DNA from: Stemphylium vesicarium
Taxonomy: Eukaryota; Ascomycota; Dothideomycetes; Pleosporales; Pleosporaceae
Direction: 5' to 3'
NCBI GenBank assembly: GCA_004380135.1
Contig: QXCR01000341.1
Coordinates: forward strand, 1 to 14,346
DNA: 14,346 nucleotides
Below the pieces are notes generated by a model, which was not told the DNA's origin, made no database searches, and saw only the letters and a program-made list of their open reading frames with translations. Positions 1-8,400 of this stretch are shown here, piece after piece (the first letter of the stretch is position 1; each line of letters begins with the position of its first letter). The translations under genes and the position numbers were made by a program.

Positions 1-990
1 ATTATAAATTAAAATTTAGAAATTCTAAAAAGAATTATATTTTCTTAACTATCTTTAGAAGTAGTTATTTTTTAACTACTTTAATCTTTTTTACTTATTT
101 ATACTCTATTAGCTTCTATAATATATTTTAAGAAAGTAACTTCTTTCTTATAGAATCTTTATTTCTCTAGTTTAAGTTATAAGTTAATCTAGTCTAGATA
201 TCTTAGTACTTTATAAATAAATTTAATATACTCTTTTTTAATCTTAGAATAGATAAAGATATTATTTAAATATATAATAATAAAGATATCTAAATAAGCT
301 CTTAATATATTATTAATAAGTTCTTAAAATATTACTAAGGCGTTTATAAACTTAAAAGATATAATTATATATTTATAATATATATACCTTATTTAAAATA
401 ATATTCTTTATTTTTTATTTTTCTTTATTCTAATAAGAAAGTATCTATCTTATAGTTTTATTATTATAAAGATTTTTACTTAAGATAATTAATTTTAAAA
501 TTTTATAGTATTTAGTAGTAGATATAAATTCTTTACTATAATATTATTAAGCTTATAATAGTTAATATATATTTTTATTAAATTTTTTTTTTTATTATAA
601 AGAGTAATAATAATCTTACTAGTAAATTAGAAAGTCTAATATAGCTCTTTTTTAAGTTTTTATTTAGCTACTTTCTTTGTACTTAAAGTTCTATCTCTAA
701 TTATTTATATATTAATTAAAAAAGTAATATTTTTCTTTTTTCTAGAATAATCTTATAATTTTAGAGTTAATACTTTAGTAAGACTTTACTATTTACTACT
801 TTTATAAAGAGATATTTAAATTCTTTATACTCTTTTATAGTATTAGAGATTATATATTTCTTTTAAACTTTAATTTTATAATTTAAAGATATCTTATTAA
901 TATTTACTAAATTAAATTCTTATATCTTTAAACTATTCTTTTATAAGATTTACTTTTCTTTAGCAATATTATAAACTTTTCTTTTATTTA
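1..990. repeat. Inverted repeat arm, partner at about 5160-6151
   Basis: This block is the reverse complement of about 5160-6151 with scattered, mostly transition-type differences. The arms are roughly 1 kb long and 4.2 kb apart. They are two copies of the same family I RT inserted in opposite orientations, so this is not a designed palindrome. The left limit is the window edge, so the real repeat may be longer. Confidence 0.85.
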
Positions 991-1010
991 TTATTAAACT
1001 TAGTATACGT
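1..1010 (-). pseudogene. Family I Ty3/Gypsy reverse transcriptase fragment (copy C), RIP-degraded
   Basis: Read on the minus strand this is a degraded retrotransposon reverse transcriptase, the enzyme that copies element RNA into DNA. It matches the plus-strand RT of copy A over its whole length: base 1 pairs with about 6151 and base 990 with about 5160, at perhaps 80-85% identity by eye. The catalytic YxDD box lies at 261-272 and reads YLNN, so both aspartates have become asparagine, as expected from G-to-A changes after T. Many CAA, CAG or TGG codons are now stops. The RT continues past the left edge of the window. On the 5' side homology to copy A stops near 990, just inside the LTR-like unit at 1025-1239, and no gag or protease lies between. 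The copy is therefore internally deleted or rearranged. The family assignment is secure; how the fragment arose is inference. Confidence 0.85.
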
Positions 1011-1020
1011 AATATTTAAG

Positions 1021-1060
1021 AGGATGTTATAGGATATTATAGGATATTATAGGATATTAT
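1021..1060. repeat. Four tandem copies of a 10-bp unit (AGGATATTAT)
   Basis: The unit AGGATATTAT occurs four times in a row. The first copy differs by one base (AGGATGTTAT), a TG/TA difference typical of RIP. The array overlaps the TGTTA end of the LTR-like unit that begins at 1025. It could be a small tandem expansion inside the LTR. Confidence 0.85.
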
Positions 1061-1239
1061 ATAATATACGTAGCTTATTCTATAGCAGCTTTCTACTAAG
1101 ACTATCGAATCACGTAAGCTATATAGTAACGCTAATTATTAGTTCTTAAAGGTTAGCTATCTACTTCACTCGTATAAAGTGACTCCTTTATCACTTCTAT
1201 ATATAGGTTGCCGTGCCCCGTCTTCTTAGGTTCGTAACA
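1025..1239 (-). mobile_element. LTR-like unit with TGTTA...TAACA ends, probably the 5' LTR of copy C
   Basis: The unit starts TGTTA at 1025 and ends TAACA at 1239, the short inverted ends typical of an LTR, and is 215 bp long. Its right end is exact: the next base (1240) is where homology to the integrase of copy A begins (base 13521). The five bases on its flanks are GAGGA and AAATA. They do not match, so it is not a simple solo LTR with a target duplication. On the minus strand it would be the 5' LTR of copy C, reading TGTTACGAACC and then a TATA-like stretch (CTATATATAG) about 35 bp in. Bases 1160-1239 are much less AT-rich than the rest and keep CpA and TpG. A short inverted repeat (AAGTGA at 1177-1182, TCACTT at 1191-1196) lies inside. 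It does not resemble the LTR at 2276 beyond the TGTTACG end. The strand is inferred. Confidence 0.65.
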
Positions 1240-2275
1240 AAATATAGTATCTATATATTCTATAGAGAAATATAAGTAATAGAGTTATCTAATATACCAT
1301 AGTTAGATATCTTTATAAACTTCATTATAGGCCTACTAGTCTTATATAATTTTATTACTAAAGTATTATATAATATAATTCTTATAGTAGTTAATTATTT
1401 TATAAAGTAAGCTAAGTATATTATCTTTTATAAAGATCTTATAGTAGTATAACTTACGTATATTATTTTTAATTATATTCCTAAGTATTATAGTCTACTA
1501 AAATTAATTATTAGTAATAGAGATAAGCTTTTTACTTTAAATATTTAAGTAGTATTACCTACTATAGTTAGTACTAAAAGAAACCTATTAATAGCTTACT
1601 ATCTATAAATAGATGAATAAATAGAATAAATAAATAGAATAAATAAAGTATATTATAAAAGTCTATTTATAACTATATATTAACTATTAATAAAATAACT
1701 AGATTTTACTATTACTTATAGTATAGATAGCCTATAATAGTAAGCTTTTAGAGTCTATAAGATAGACCCTATTCTATATAAACTATAGGAGATATCTAAA
1801 TCCCTTTTATATATATTACTAAGTCTAAAGATAGAAGTAGCTATTACTATAACTAATAAGCTTAAGTTAGTATATAAGTTACTATAATATAAACTTAAAA
1901 AGATATAAAGCTAGAGTATCTTAAATATTAATAAGAAATAAAAAATATATCTTAATTAAAAAGAGGAGATAAAGTTTATTTACTTATAAAGAACCTTTAT
2001 ACTATATAACTTAATAAGAGACTTAATAATATTAAGATTATACTATTTTTAATTCTTAACTAGGAGGGACTAGTTACTTATATACTTAATCTTTTATATA
2101 ATATAAAAATATACTTAAGATTCTGTATTAATATATTATAATAAATAAACTCTAAAATACTACTTTAGAAAATTTTCTATTATAAAATAAATAAATAAAA
2201 TAAATTTAAAATTTAGAAATCCTTATATACTATACATAAAGTAATAGTAAAGAGTATTTAGTTAAATATTAAGCT
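1240..2275 (+). pseudogene. Family I Ty3/Gypsy integrase and 3' tail (copy B), RIP-degraded
   Basis: This is a truncated integrase, the enzyme that inserts element DNA into the host genome. Bases 1240-2076 align directly with 13521-14346 of copy A (roughly 85-90% by eye). In the core fold the three catalytic codons are at 1318 (AAC, Asp to Asn), 1516 (AAT, Asp to Asn) and 1624 (GAA, Glu kept). The last two are 36 codons apart, the D-35-E spacing of retroviral-type integrases. The zinc-binding N-terminal part is missing because the LTR-like unit ends at 1239. A 13-bp duplication just after the catalytic Glu shifts the frame. Bases 2077-2275 are the 3' end of the element or its flank, and no domain was recognised there. 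The copy ends where the LTR of copy A starts. Confidence 0.88.
1616..1647 (+). repeat. 13-bp tandem duplication in the copy B integrase
   Basis: The unit AATAAATAGAATA occurs at 1616-1628 and 1629-1641, followed by a partial copy. Copy A has a single unit at the matching place (around 13897-13915). The duplication is therefore specific to copy B. Thirteen bases is not a multiple of three, so it breaks the frame. RIP makes only base substitutions, so this is separate decay. Confidence 0.8.
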
Positions 2276-2545
2276 TGTTACGGCCTAGGCGCACCAGATC
2301 ACCTCGAAGCAACCAGAGCCAGTCATCGGTATGACTTTCCGCGTTAGTAGGACGTGCGGCGCGGTTACCACGCCGTATGTCATGTGACTGCTTAAAGTGC
2401 TTAGTAGTCTTAGCACACTAAGTAGGACTAAGTAGTACTTAGTAATTAGTATCTCTTAGTAGAACTAAGTAACTAAGTAATCTATATTTATTAAGTATAT
2501 AGCTACTAGATAGCACACTCTTATAGTCGCTATATTTAACTTTAA
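2276..2545 (+). repeat. 5' LTR of copy A (right end not determined)
   Basis: A sharp boundary at 2276 separates very AT-rich copy B sequence from a GC-rich stretch beginning TGTTACGG, a typical LTR end. Bases 2276-2400 contain many CpA and TpG pairs (for example CACCAGATCACC and CATGTGACTG) and are among the least RIP-mutated in the window. After about 2400 the sequence becomes AT-rich again. The 3' limit is uncertain because no clear CA end or primer binding site is visible; 2545 is an estimate. The five bases before it are AAGCT; the matching target duplication would lie beyond the right edge. It differs from the LTR-like unit at 1025-1239. Confidence 0.6.
2417..2479. repeat. Clustered ACTAAGTA repeats with a near-perfect palindrome
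   Basis: ACTAAGTA occurs directly at 2417-2424, 2427-2434, 2464-2471 and 2472-2479, and inverted (TACTTAGT) at 2436-2443. The pair 2427-2434 / 2436-2443 forms a perfect 8-bp stem around one base. It lies inside the presumed 5' LTR of copy A. Such clusters may be regulatory repeats of the LTR promoter, but no function can be shown. Confidence 0.8.
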
Positions 2546-2639
2546 AATCTAAGAATTAGTACTTAATTTTTAAACTCTTAAGTTATTTATTAATTTTTTA
2601 TATTATACTTAACTTATCTTATCTATTATGCGCCTAGCT

Positions 2640-3560
2640 TATTTTTAAGAACTAACTCTAGAATCTTTTAAGAATAGACCTTTATACTTATAATACTCTT
2701 AAAATTAGTAATATAGTAATAGATACCTTAGATATAATTATAGACACTACTTATATCTTAATATATAATAATAAGTCTAACTTATATATAATAATTATAG
2801 TAAGCTTAAAGTTTAGTTACTCTAAATTAATAAGTACCTCTATATTAAAGAAAATAGAATTAATAATAAAAATAAAGTTATATAGGCTACTACCTTTCTC
2901 TATAGTAATTCTAAGAAGTAGACTAATCTTATATTATGCTAATATATAGATAATAATATTAATTTTATTAATAACTAAAACGCTTTTAAAGCTAAGATAA
3001 AAGAAGTCTTTTTACTTTTTAAGAAATTAGTAGTTATAGAATAGAAGATTTAGAGACTTAGATAGACTAGGTTTATTATTAACTATATAACTAAGTTCTA
3101 ATAATACTCTATAGTTATTAACTAGAATAATAATATTTTAATATAAATATATTAATAAGGTCTTAAGCTAACTATACGTAAAGAACTAATATAAAATAGA
3201 TCTAATCTTAATATACTTAATAAACTTATAAATAAAACTATTTAAATTAATAATAAGTTATATAAGCTTATATTAGAGAAAAGACTATTTAATTAAGAAA
3301 TCTATATTTAAGGGCCTATAAATAACTAACTTAGATACTAGCCTTAAGATTTATATTTTAATTAAGAATATTAGTAAAGCTATATATCTTAAGTATTTAA
3401 AATATAAACTATAAATAGCTATAAGCCTATATATCTTAATATTATTAATAAAAGACTAGATTAACTAAAGTTTTAGTATAATAAGAGTAAGAAGCTAATT
3501 ACTTACTATATCTATAGTAAAGTAAGCTATATAATATAGAACTATTATAGTAAGAATAAA
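2640..3560 (+). pseudogene. Gag of copy A: capsid domain plus CCHC zinc knuckle, RIP-degraded
   Basis: Gag forms the virus-like particle that packages element RNA. From about 2823 one frame reads as a retrotransposon Gag capsid domain (best at 2964-3305). It includes a segment like RLR-T---Y--KF at about 3050-3110, followed by GLK-----KELI, which are hallmarks of the fungal Ty3/Gypsy capsid. In the same frame a CX2CX4HX4C zinc knuckle lies at 3504-3545, but all three cysteines and the histidine now read Tyr (TGC/TGT to TAC/TAT, CAT/CAC to TAT/TAC). The frame holds dozens of TAA/TAG stops and no convincing start codon. The region 2546-2820 is leader or Gag N-terminus and shows no recognised motif. 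Confidence 0.8.
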
Positions 3561-4780
3561 ATTATATAATAAGTTAATATACTTAAAAAAGTTAGTAGAA
3601 TTATTAATAAATTATAAAAAGTTATTTTAAAACCTATAATTAAATACTAAGTAGATAGTAGAGAAGATATTCTTAAAGAAATTAAGAATCCTACTATTAT
3701 AAGAACTAAATACCTAGATAACTCGCTTATATCTAATAAGAAATATAATATATTAGAAGAAGACGTAGTAAAGCTATTACGTACTAAGCATAATAAAATC
3801 GCTATATTTTAGAAAAAATATTAACTAAGTATATCTTATATAAGCCTACTAGAGATAAAAGCGCTATCTTAATAGATTAATAACCTACTCTATTATCTTA
3901 ATAAAGAATTAGTAGAGTATACTATAGAGACTCTAAATATCTTATAAACTATAGAATAATACTTCTATAATCTTACCTATAAAGTAGATTAAGCGTAAAG
4001 AAGCTTTTCTTTAAAAATTAAGAAGATTATACTAATATTCTTAGAACTCTAATAAATAAAGTAAGTACTAAAAGTATAGAATAAATTTATAGTTATATCT
4101 TCTAATTAAGATCTCTAAGAAATAACCTTATATATTATAAAGTTAGATAACTAGATAGTTAAGATTCTAAAATAAGATATTTAAGAGTTTATATAATACT
4201 CTTAGAATAATAAGCTATTATAAATTAAAAAAGTAGAAAAGTAATAATTATAAAACTAATTTTAAAGTAAATAAAAGATTAACTAAATAAGCTAAGATAC
4301 TATAGTCTAGTACTAGTATAATTCTTATAACCTCTACTATACTAAGTTATTATAGACTATTTATATATATAACTTTTATAAAACTTATTACTTAGAGAAG
4401 AAAGAATCTATATAGTCTCTAAGAAGAGTATATAGATTCTCTAAGTATAAGATAGAATAAGATATATATATCAAAGATATATATTTAGAGTACCTATAGG
4501 ATAAGTATAAGAATACTTATTTTCTTAGTTATAAAGACTTATAAGATATTATTTAGATATAAATTATATATAAAATATAATATATTAATAACTTTATCTA
4601 TAAATATAAAAAGCGCGACTAGTAAATATACCTAAGTAGCGTATATAATAAGCACTAGGATATAAAAGAATTTTAAAAATTTAGAATTAAGTCTTTTTTA
4701 GACTAGTAAATAGCTAAGAAGGCTTAACTAAGAAGATTAATATAGTAAATCTCTTAGAACTTATTAAGCTACTAGTATAG
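3561..4780 (+). other. Unassigned 1.2-kb Gag-to-protease interval of copy A
   Basis: This stretch separates the zinc knuckle from the protease. It reads as coding-like plus-strand protein with RIP stops and no recognisable domain. Lys-, Glu- and Leu-rich segments are visible around 3660-3840, and charged segments around 4380-4500. It is longer than the Gag-protease linker usual in Ty3/Gypsy elements. It could be an extended Gag C-terminus or an extra domain. No LTR ends or second insertion were found within it. Confidence 0.45.
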
Positions 4781-5090
4781 CTTAATAAAGTATAGATATA
4801 TACTTTAGTAGATTTAAAATTAGAAGTAAACTATATTTTAGTATATATAGTAGATAAAGCTAGACTTTAGCTATTATAAAAATATTAATTATATCTACTA
4901 TAAGTTACTAATAAATAACTAATATTAGAAGAAAATAAAATTATATATAAGATTACTAATATAATACTTAGTATCTAAGAGTACTAAGAAAGAATAGACT
5001 TAGATATTTTTAAATTAGCTATCTATAATATTATATTAAAACTTTTCTAATTATAAGAATATAATTTATAAATTAACTAGAAGTTAAAAA
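4780..5090 (+). pseudogene. Aspartic protease of copy A, RIP-degraded
   Basis: This is the retropepsin that cuts the polyprotein. The active-site region reads LVDLKLEVNYI, with the catalytic Asp codon at 4811-4813. The Ser/Thr-Gly next to it is lost, since TCx and GGx codons become TTx and AAx under RIP. About 75 codons later IILKLF--- followed by -N--IN--LKKF (around 5030-5095) matches the end of a retropepsin and the start of the RT connection. Stops are scattered through it. Its frame differs from the RT frame, so an indel lies between them. Confidence 0.7.
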
Positions 5091-5099
5091 AGTTTTTAT

Positions 5100-6200
5100 T
5101 TAAGTACTATAAACTAGACGTAACTATAAATTAGCTTATACATTAATTAATTTTAATAGTTAATAAGAAAAAAGTATATAATATTACTAAAAAATTTTAA
5201 ACCTTATATAAAAATAGCCTTAAGATATAAGAATTTAATTTAATTAATATTAGTAAAGTACTCTTAAATTATAAAGTTAGAGTTTTAGAGAAATATATAA
5301 TTTTAATATTTTAAAAAAGTATAAAGAATTTAAGTATTTCTTTATAGAAGTAATAGATAATAAAGTTTTATTAAAATATTAACTCTAGAATTATATAATT
5401 ACGCTAAAAGAAAAGAAACTTTTCTTTCTAAGCTAATATATTAATTATTAGAGATAGAACTTAAAGTATTAAGAAAGTAGCTAAATAAAAATTTAGAGAA
5501 AGAATATATTAGACCTTCTATATTACTAGTAAGATTCCTAATACTTTTTATACTAAAGAAGAAGAAACTACTAAGAATATATATAGACTATAATAAGCTT
5601 AATAATATTATAATAAAGAATTAATATTTACTACTAAATATTATAGAATTTTAAAATTAATTATCTTAAATAAAAATTTTTATAATAATAGACCTATAAG
5701 ATAGATACTACCTTATTAAAATAAAAAAAGATAAAAAATAAAAGATAGTATTCTAGATAGAATATAAATATTATAAGTATACTATTATATCTTTTAAGCT
5801 TATAAACGCCTTAGTAATATTTTAAGAACTTATTAATAATATATTAAGAGCTTACTTAAATATCTTTATTATTATATACTTAGATAATATTTTTATCTAC
5901 TCTAAGATTAAAAAAGAGTATATTAAATATATCTATATAGTACTAAGGTGCCTAGATTAGTTTAATCTATAACTTAAGCTAGAAAAATATAAATTCTATA
6001 AGAAAGAGGTCGCTTTCTTAGAATATATTATAGAAGGTAATAGAGTATATATAAGTAAAAAAAAGATTAAAGTAATTAAGAAATAGCTATAACTAAAAAT
6101 AGTAAAAGAGATATAATTTTTCTTAGAATTCTTAAACTTTAACTAATAATTTATTAAAATTTTTCTAAAATTATTATCTTATTAATAAAATTTATAAGAA
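5100..6200 (+). pseudogene. Reverse transcriptase of copy A, RIP-degraded
   Basis: RT copies the element RNA to DNA. In one frame the sequence shows the palm and fingers motifs in order: a lysine-rich LFILKKK segment and IDYNKLN near 5545-5610, then FTIIDL near 5675-5695, FKLINALVIF near 5795-5825, and the catalytic box YLDN at 5877-5888. The second Asp of YxDD is Asn because GAT became AAT after a T. The thumb region LKLEKYKFYKKEV follows at about 5970-6010. The frame is continuous from about 5515 to 6150 apart from RIP stops. A one-base-type frameshift occurs around 6160-6200. Copy C (1-990) is its inverted counterpart. Confidence 0.92.
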
Positions 6201-6776
6201 AAGATATACTATTTATATATAGTAAGAAAGTAGAAGACGCCTTTTAGACGCTTAAGAATATAAGTATAATACTATTATACTTTTATATATTTTAATTAAG
6301 GTAACCTCTATACTTTAAAACTAACGCATTAAATCTTATATTAGAAAAATATATTAGTTAACTATATAAAGGCTAATAGTATTCTATTACTTATTATTTT
6401 TATAAGCTTTTAGGACTAGAAGAGAACTATAATATTTATAATAAGAAACTATTTACTATTATCTTCTATCTAAAGTATTAGAGAGTATATACTAAAAGTT
6501 ACTTAAAACTTATAATATTTTTAGATTATAAAAACTTAGTTAGCTTTATAACTATTAAAGTACTTAACTAATACTAAGTTTAATAATTAGAAGAACTAAG
6601 CTAATATAAGTTTAAGATTATATATACTCTAGGAAAAGAGAATAGTAGAGTAGACGCTCTAAGCTATAGATATAATATTATAGGAATAAAAGAAATTATA
6701 GACTCTATAATACTTAAAATTAATAATAATAGATTATTAAGACTAGCAAAAATACTAAATCTAGTTATATAAATTA
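6200..6776 (+). pseudogene. RNase H of copy A, RIP-degraded
   Basis: RNase H removes the RNA strand from the RNA:DNA hybrid. The frame shows FKTNALNLILEKY near 6310-6350, where the first catalytic Asp of the TDAS-type motif reads Asn. It continues with ENYNIYNKKLFTI near 6420-6460, LDYKNL near 6520-6540, and the closing KENSRVDALS near 6635-6665. The last motif marks the end of the RNase H domain in Ty3/Gypsy elements. Stops come from CAA, CAG and TGG codons. The following linker to integrase is cut by element N at 6781. Confidence 0.9.
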
Positions 6777-6781
6777 CTAAT
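6777..6781. repeat. Target site duplication of element N, left copy (CTAAT)
   Basis: CTAAT directly precedes the TG start of the left LTR and is repeated exactly at 13342-13346 after the right LTR. Five bases is the usual duplication size for Ty3/Gypsy integrases. Confidence 0.95.
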
Positions 6782-6968
6782 TGTTATGGGCGGAAAGAGG
6801 CCTGCTAACGAGTATGCATTTGCTCCTATGTATAGAATAAGAAAGGTAGAGAAAAGAAGTGTAGGTGTCCTTCTTTATATAGTACTTATACTTTGCGCTA
6901 CCTCTACGCTAGCGTTCTATGCTAGTCTAAAGTAAGAAGGTAGTAGTACTTAGGCGTAGCTCTTTATA
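6782..6968 (-). repeat. Element N LTR, left copy (3' LTR of the minus-strand element)
   Basis: The LTR runs from TGTTATGGG to CTTTATA, 187 bp, the same length as the right copy. It differs from that copy at 20 positions, all C/T or G/A. At offsets 2-49 this copy has the unmutated base at all seven differing sites. At offsets 91-186 it has the mutated base at all thirteen. The terminal CA of the right copy reads TA here. Confidence 0.95.
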
Positions 6969-6971
6969 ATA

Positions 6972-6987
6972 TCTTCTCTCTTCTCTT
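6972..6987 (-). promoter_or_regulatory. Polypurine tract of element N
   Basis: On the minus strand this is an unbroken run of 16 purines (AAGAGAAGAGAGAAGA), three bases upstream of the 3' LTR. It is the expected primer for plus-strand DNA synthesis during reverse transcription, and it fixes the orientation of N independently of the protein matches. A pure A/G tract has no CpA or TpG, so RIP cannot alter it. Confidence 0.85.
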
Positions 6988-8240
6988 AAAGGTGTTATAT
7001 AATAGAAGATACGTAACTCTCTTTTTATTTCTATTATTATACCTTACTCTCTTATAGTAAATCTAGCCTTTTTATACGTTTATAATTATAGTGTTATTAT
7101 TAGATAGTAACTCTATATTCTATTTACTTATTATAAGGTAACTTAAAGTAAAGTTATCCTTTATTATATAGTTATAAGTTATAATACTATTTTTTTCTTC
7201 TTATCTAATTAAGCGTCTACTTATAAGTAATTCTAAGGTAAAGTTACTCTTTACTATATAATTATAATCTATAATAATACTATTCTTCTTTATTCTTTAT
7301 ACTTCTTTTTCTTCTTATTTAGTACTTAGCTCTTCTTATATAATAACTCTTCTACTTTTTAATAAATTCTCTCTAGTAACTTTACTATAGCGTAGCCCTC
7401 TTATAGTGCCTAAGCTAGCTTTAGTAGATAGAACTACCTTACTTACTCTATTAGTAGTAATAATAATAGTACTTACTTCTTATACTTTAAAAGTATTATA
7501 AACTAGACTTAAGTCTATCTAACTTATATATAATATAAAGCTATTATTTCTATTAATATTAATATTAACGCTAGTAACGTAAATCTTAATAATTACTAAG
7601 TCTAGTATCTTCTTAACTTAGAGATTACTAATAAGTTATATTATCTACTTATAACCTATTTTATATATTATTATCTTATCTCTTCTCTTTAGTAATTATT
7701 TTTAAGTATATTACTAACTAAGCTTAGTAATCTAAAATCTATTATATTACTAAGTTTTTTCTTTATCTAGCTAGTAACTTTTTATATGATACTCGTTAGG
7801 GCCTAGGTATAGATAAGTAGTTCTCTATTATTACTTATACTACTATTTAAGCTTATTAACTCCTTATTAGTTATGCTTTATATATTAAGGCCTACGTTAT
7901 CTACTCTCGTAGTACTCTTAACGCCACTCCTTATAATAATAACTACGCGGCTACTATACGTAATAATAAGAGTTTTACTATTTTTACTAATTATATCTCT
8001 ATTACTAATAAGTAGAATGGTGCTTATTCTAACTATGTCTAGTAAGAATATAGAGTCTAGTGCTCTTACTATTATACTAGTAGAGCTCCTTATCTAATTA
8101 CTAGCTCTCGTGCGCGCTGCGGTTATACTATCTAGGGTTCTAACTAGAATACTAAGTAGTTAGTAGACGCCTAGAGTATACGCTCTAGTTAGTAGCGTCT
8201 CTTCTTTTAATAAACTTTAGTAGGTAGCTATATAGTCTAT
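6988..8240 (-). other. Unassigned coding-like 3' tail of element N
   Basis: About 1.2 kb separates the chromodomain-like segment from the polypurine tract. On the minus strand a frame from about 7565 down to about 7063 reads some 165 codons whose only stops are TAA/TAG of the RIP type. It is rich in Lys, Arg, Glu and Ser, with segments such as KASLGTIRGLRYSKVTRENL near 7375-7435. A second minus-strand frame without many stops covers about 8095-7800. No family was recognised. It could be an extended Pol C-terminus or an additional ORF. The plus-strand open frame at 7873-8097 lies opposite this and is judged to be chance. Confidence 0.45.
7110..7290 (-). repeat. 90-bp tandem duplication in the N tail (30 codons, in frame)
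   Basis: A block starting GTAAAGTTA at 7148 recurs as GTAAAGTTA at 7238 with few differences over about 50 bp, and weaker similarity extends on either side. The period is 90 bp, so the frame is kept. On the minus strand the two units read DYNYIVKSNFTL and TYNYIIKDNFTL. An in-frame repeat with conserved residues suggests the region once coded for protein. Confidence 0.7.
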
Positions 8241-8400
8241 ATATAAGTTATCTAAAATTTAATTATAGTAGTACTATATAAATTCTTTAATAGCTCCTAA
8301 GTAGTATTCTTAAATCTTATCTATCTTATAAGATACTACTTCTTCTCTTATTATATTCTCTTATCTATAATACTCTCTACTCTCTATTCTAAGTAGTCTT
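8240..8400 (-). pseudogene. Chromodomain-like segment of element N Pol
   Basis: Chromodomains on the integrase C-terminus of chromoviruses bind modified histones and guide insertion into heterochromatin. On the minus strand 8391-8359 reads E-RVESIIDKR, then YLIR and, after a gap, TT-ELLKNL at about 8340-8283. Stop codons stand where Trp or Gln would be expected. This matches the EVE-I-D-R / YLVKW / TWEP--NL pattern of retrotransposon chromodomains. The match is by motif only. Confidence 0.6.

Noticed and set aside
1021..1060. CRISPR-like or satellite array
   Set aside because: The repeat is only 10 bp, without spacers, and occurs four times; it is a small tandem expansion.
1025..1239. Solo LTR
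   Set aside because: The five flanking bases on either side (GAGGA and AAATA) differ, and the left and right neighbours do not join into one gene, so a solo LTR left by recombination is not supported.
2077..2275. Chromodomain or 3' LTR at the end of copy B
   Set aside because: No convincing chromodomain motif or LTR border could be read; the only clear border is the TGTTACGG at 2276, which belongs with the downstream element.
7873..8097. 74-codon plus-strand open frame beginning with ATG
   Set aside because: It lies opposite the coding strand of element N, is made almost only of Leu, Ile, Thr, Ser and Val, has no domain or supporting context, and is the kind of open frame expected by chance on the antisense strand of RIP-mutated sequence.
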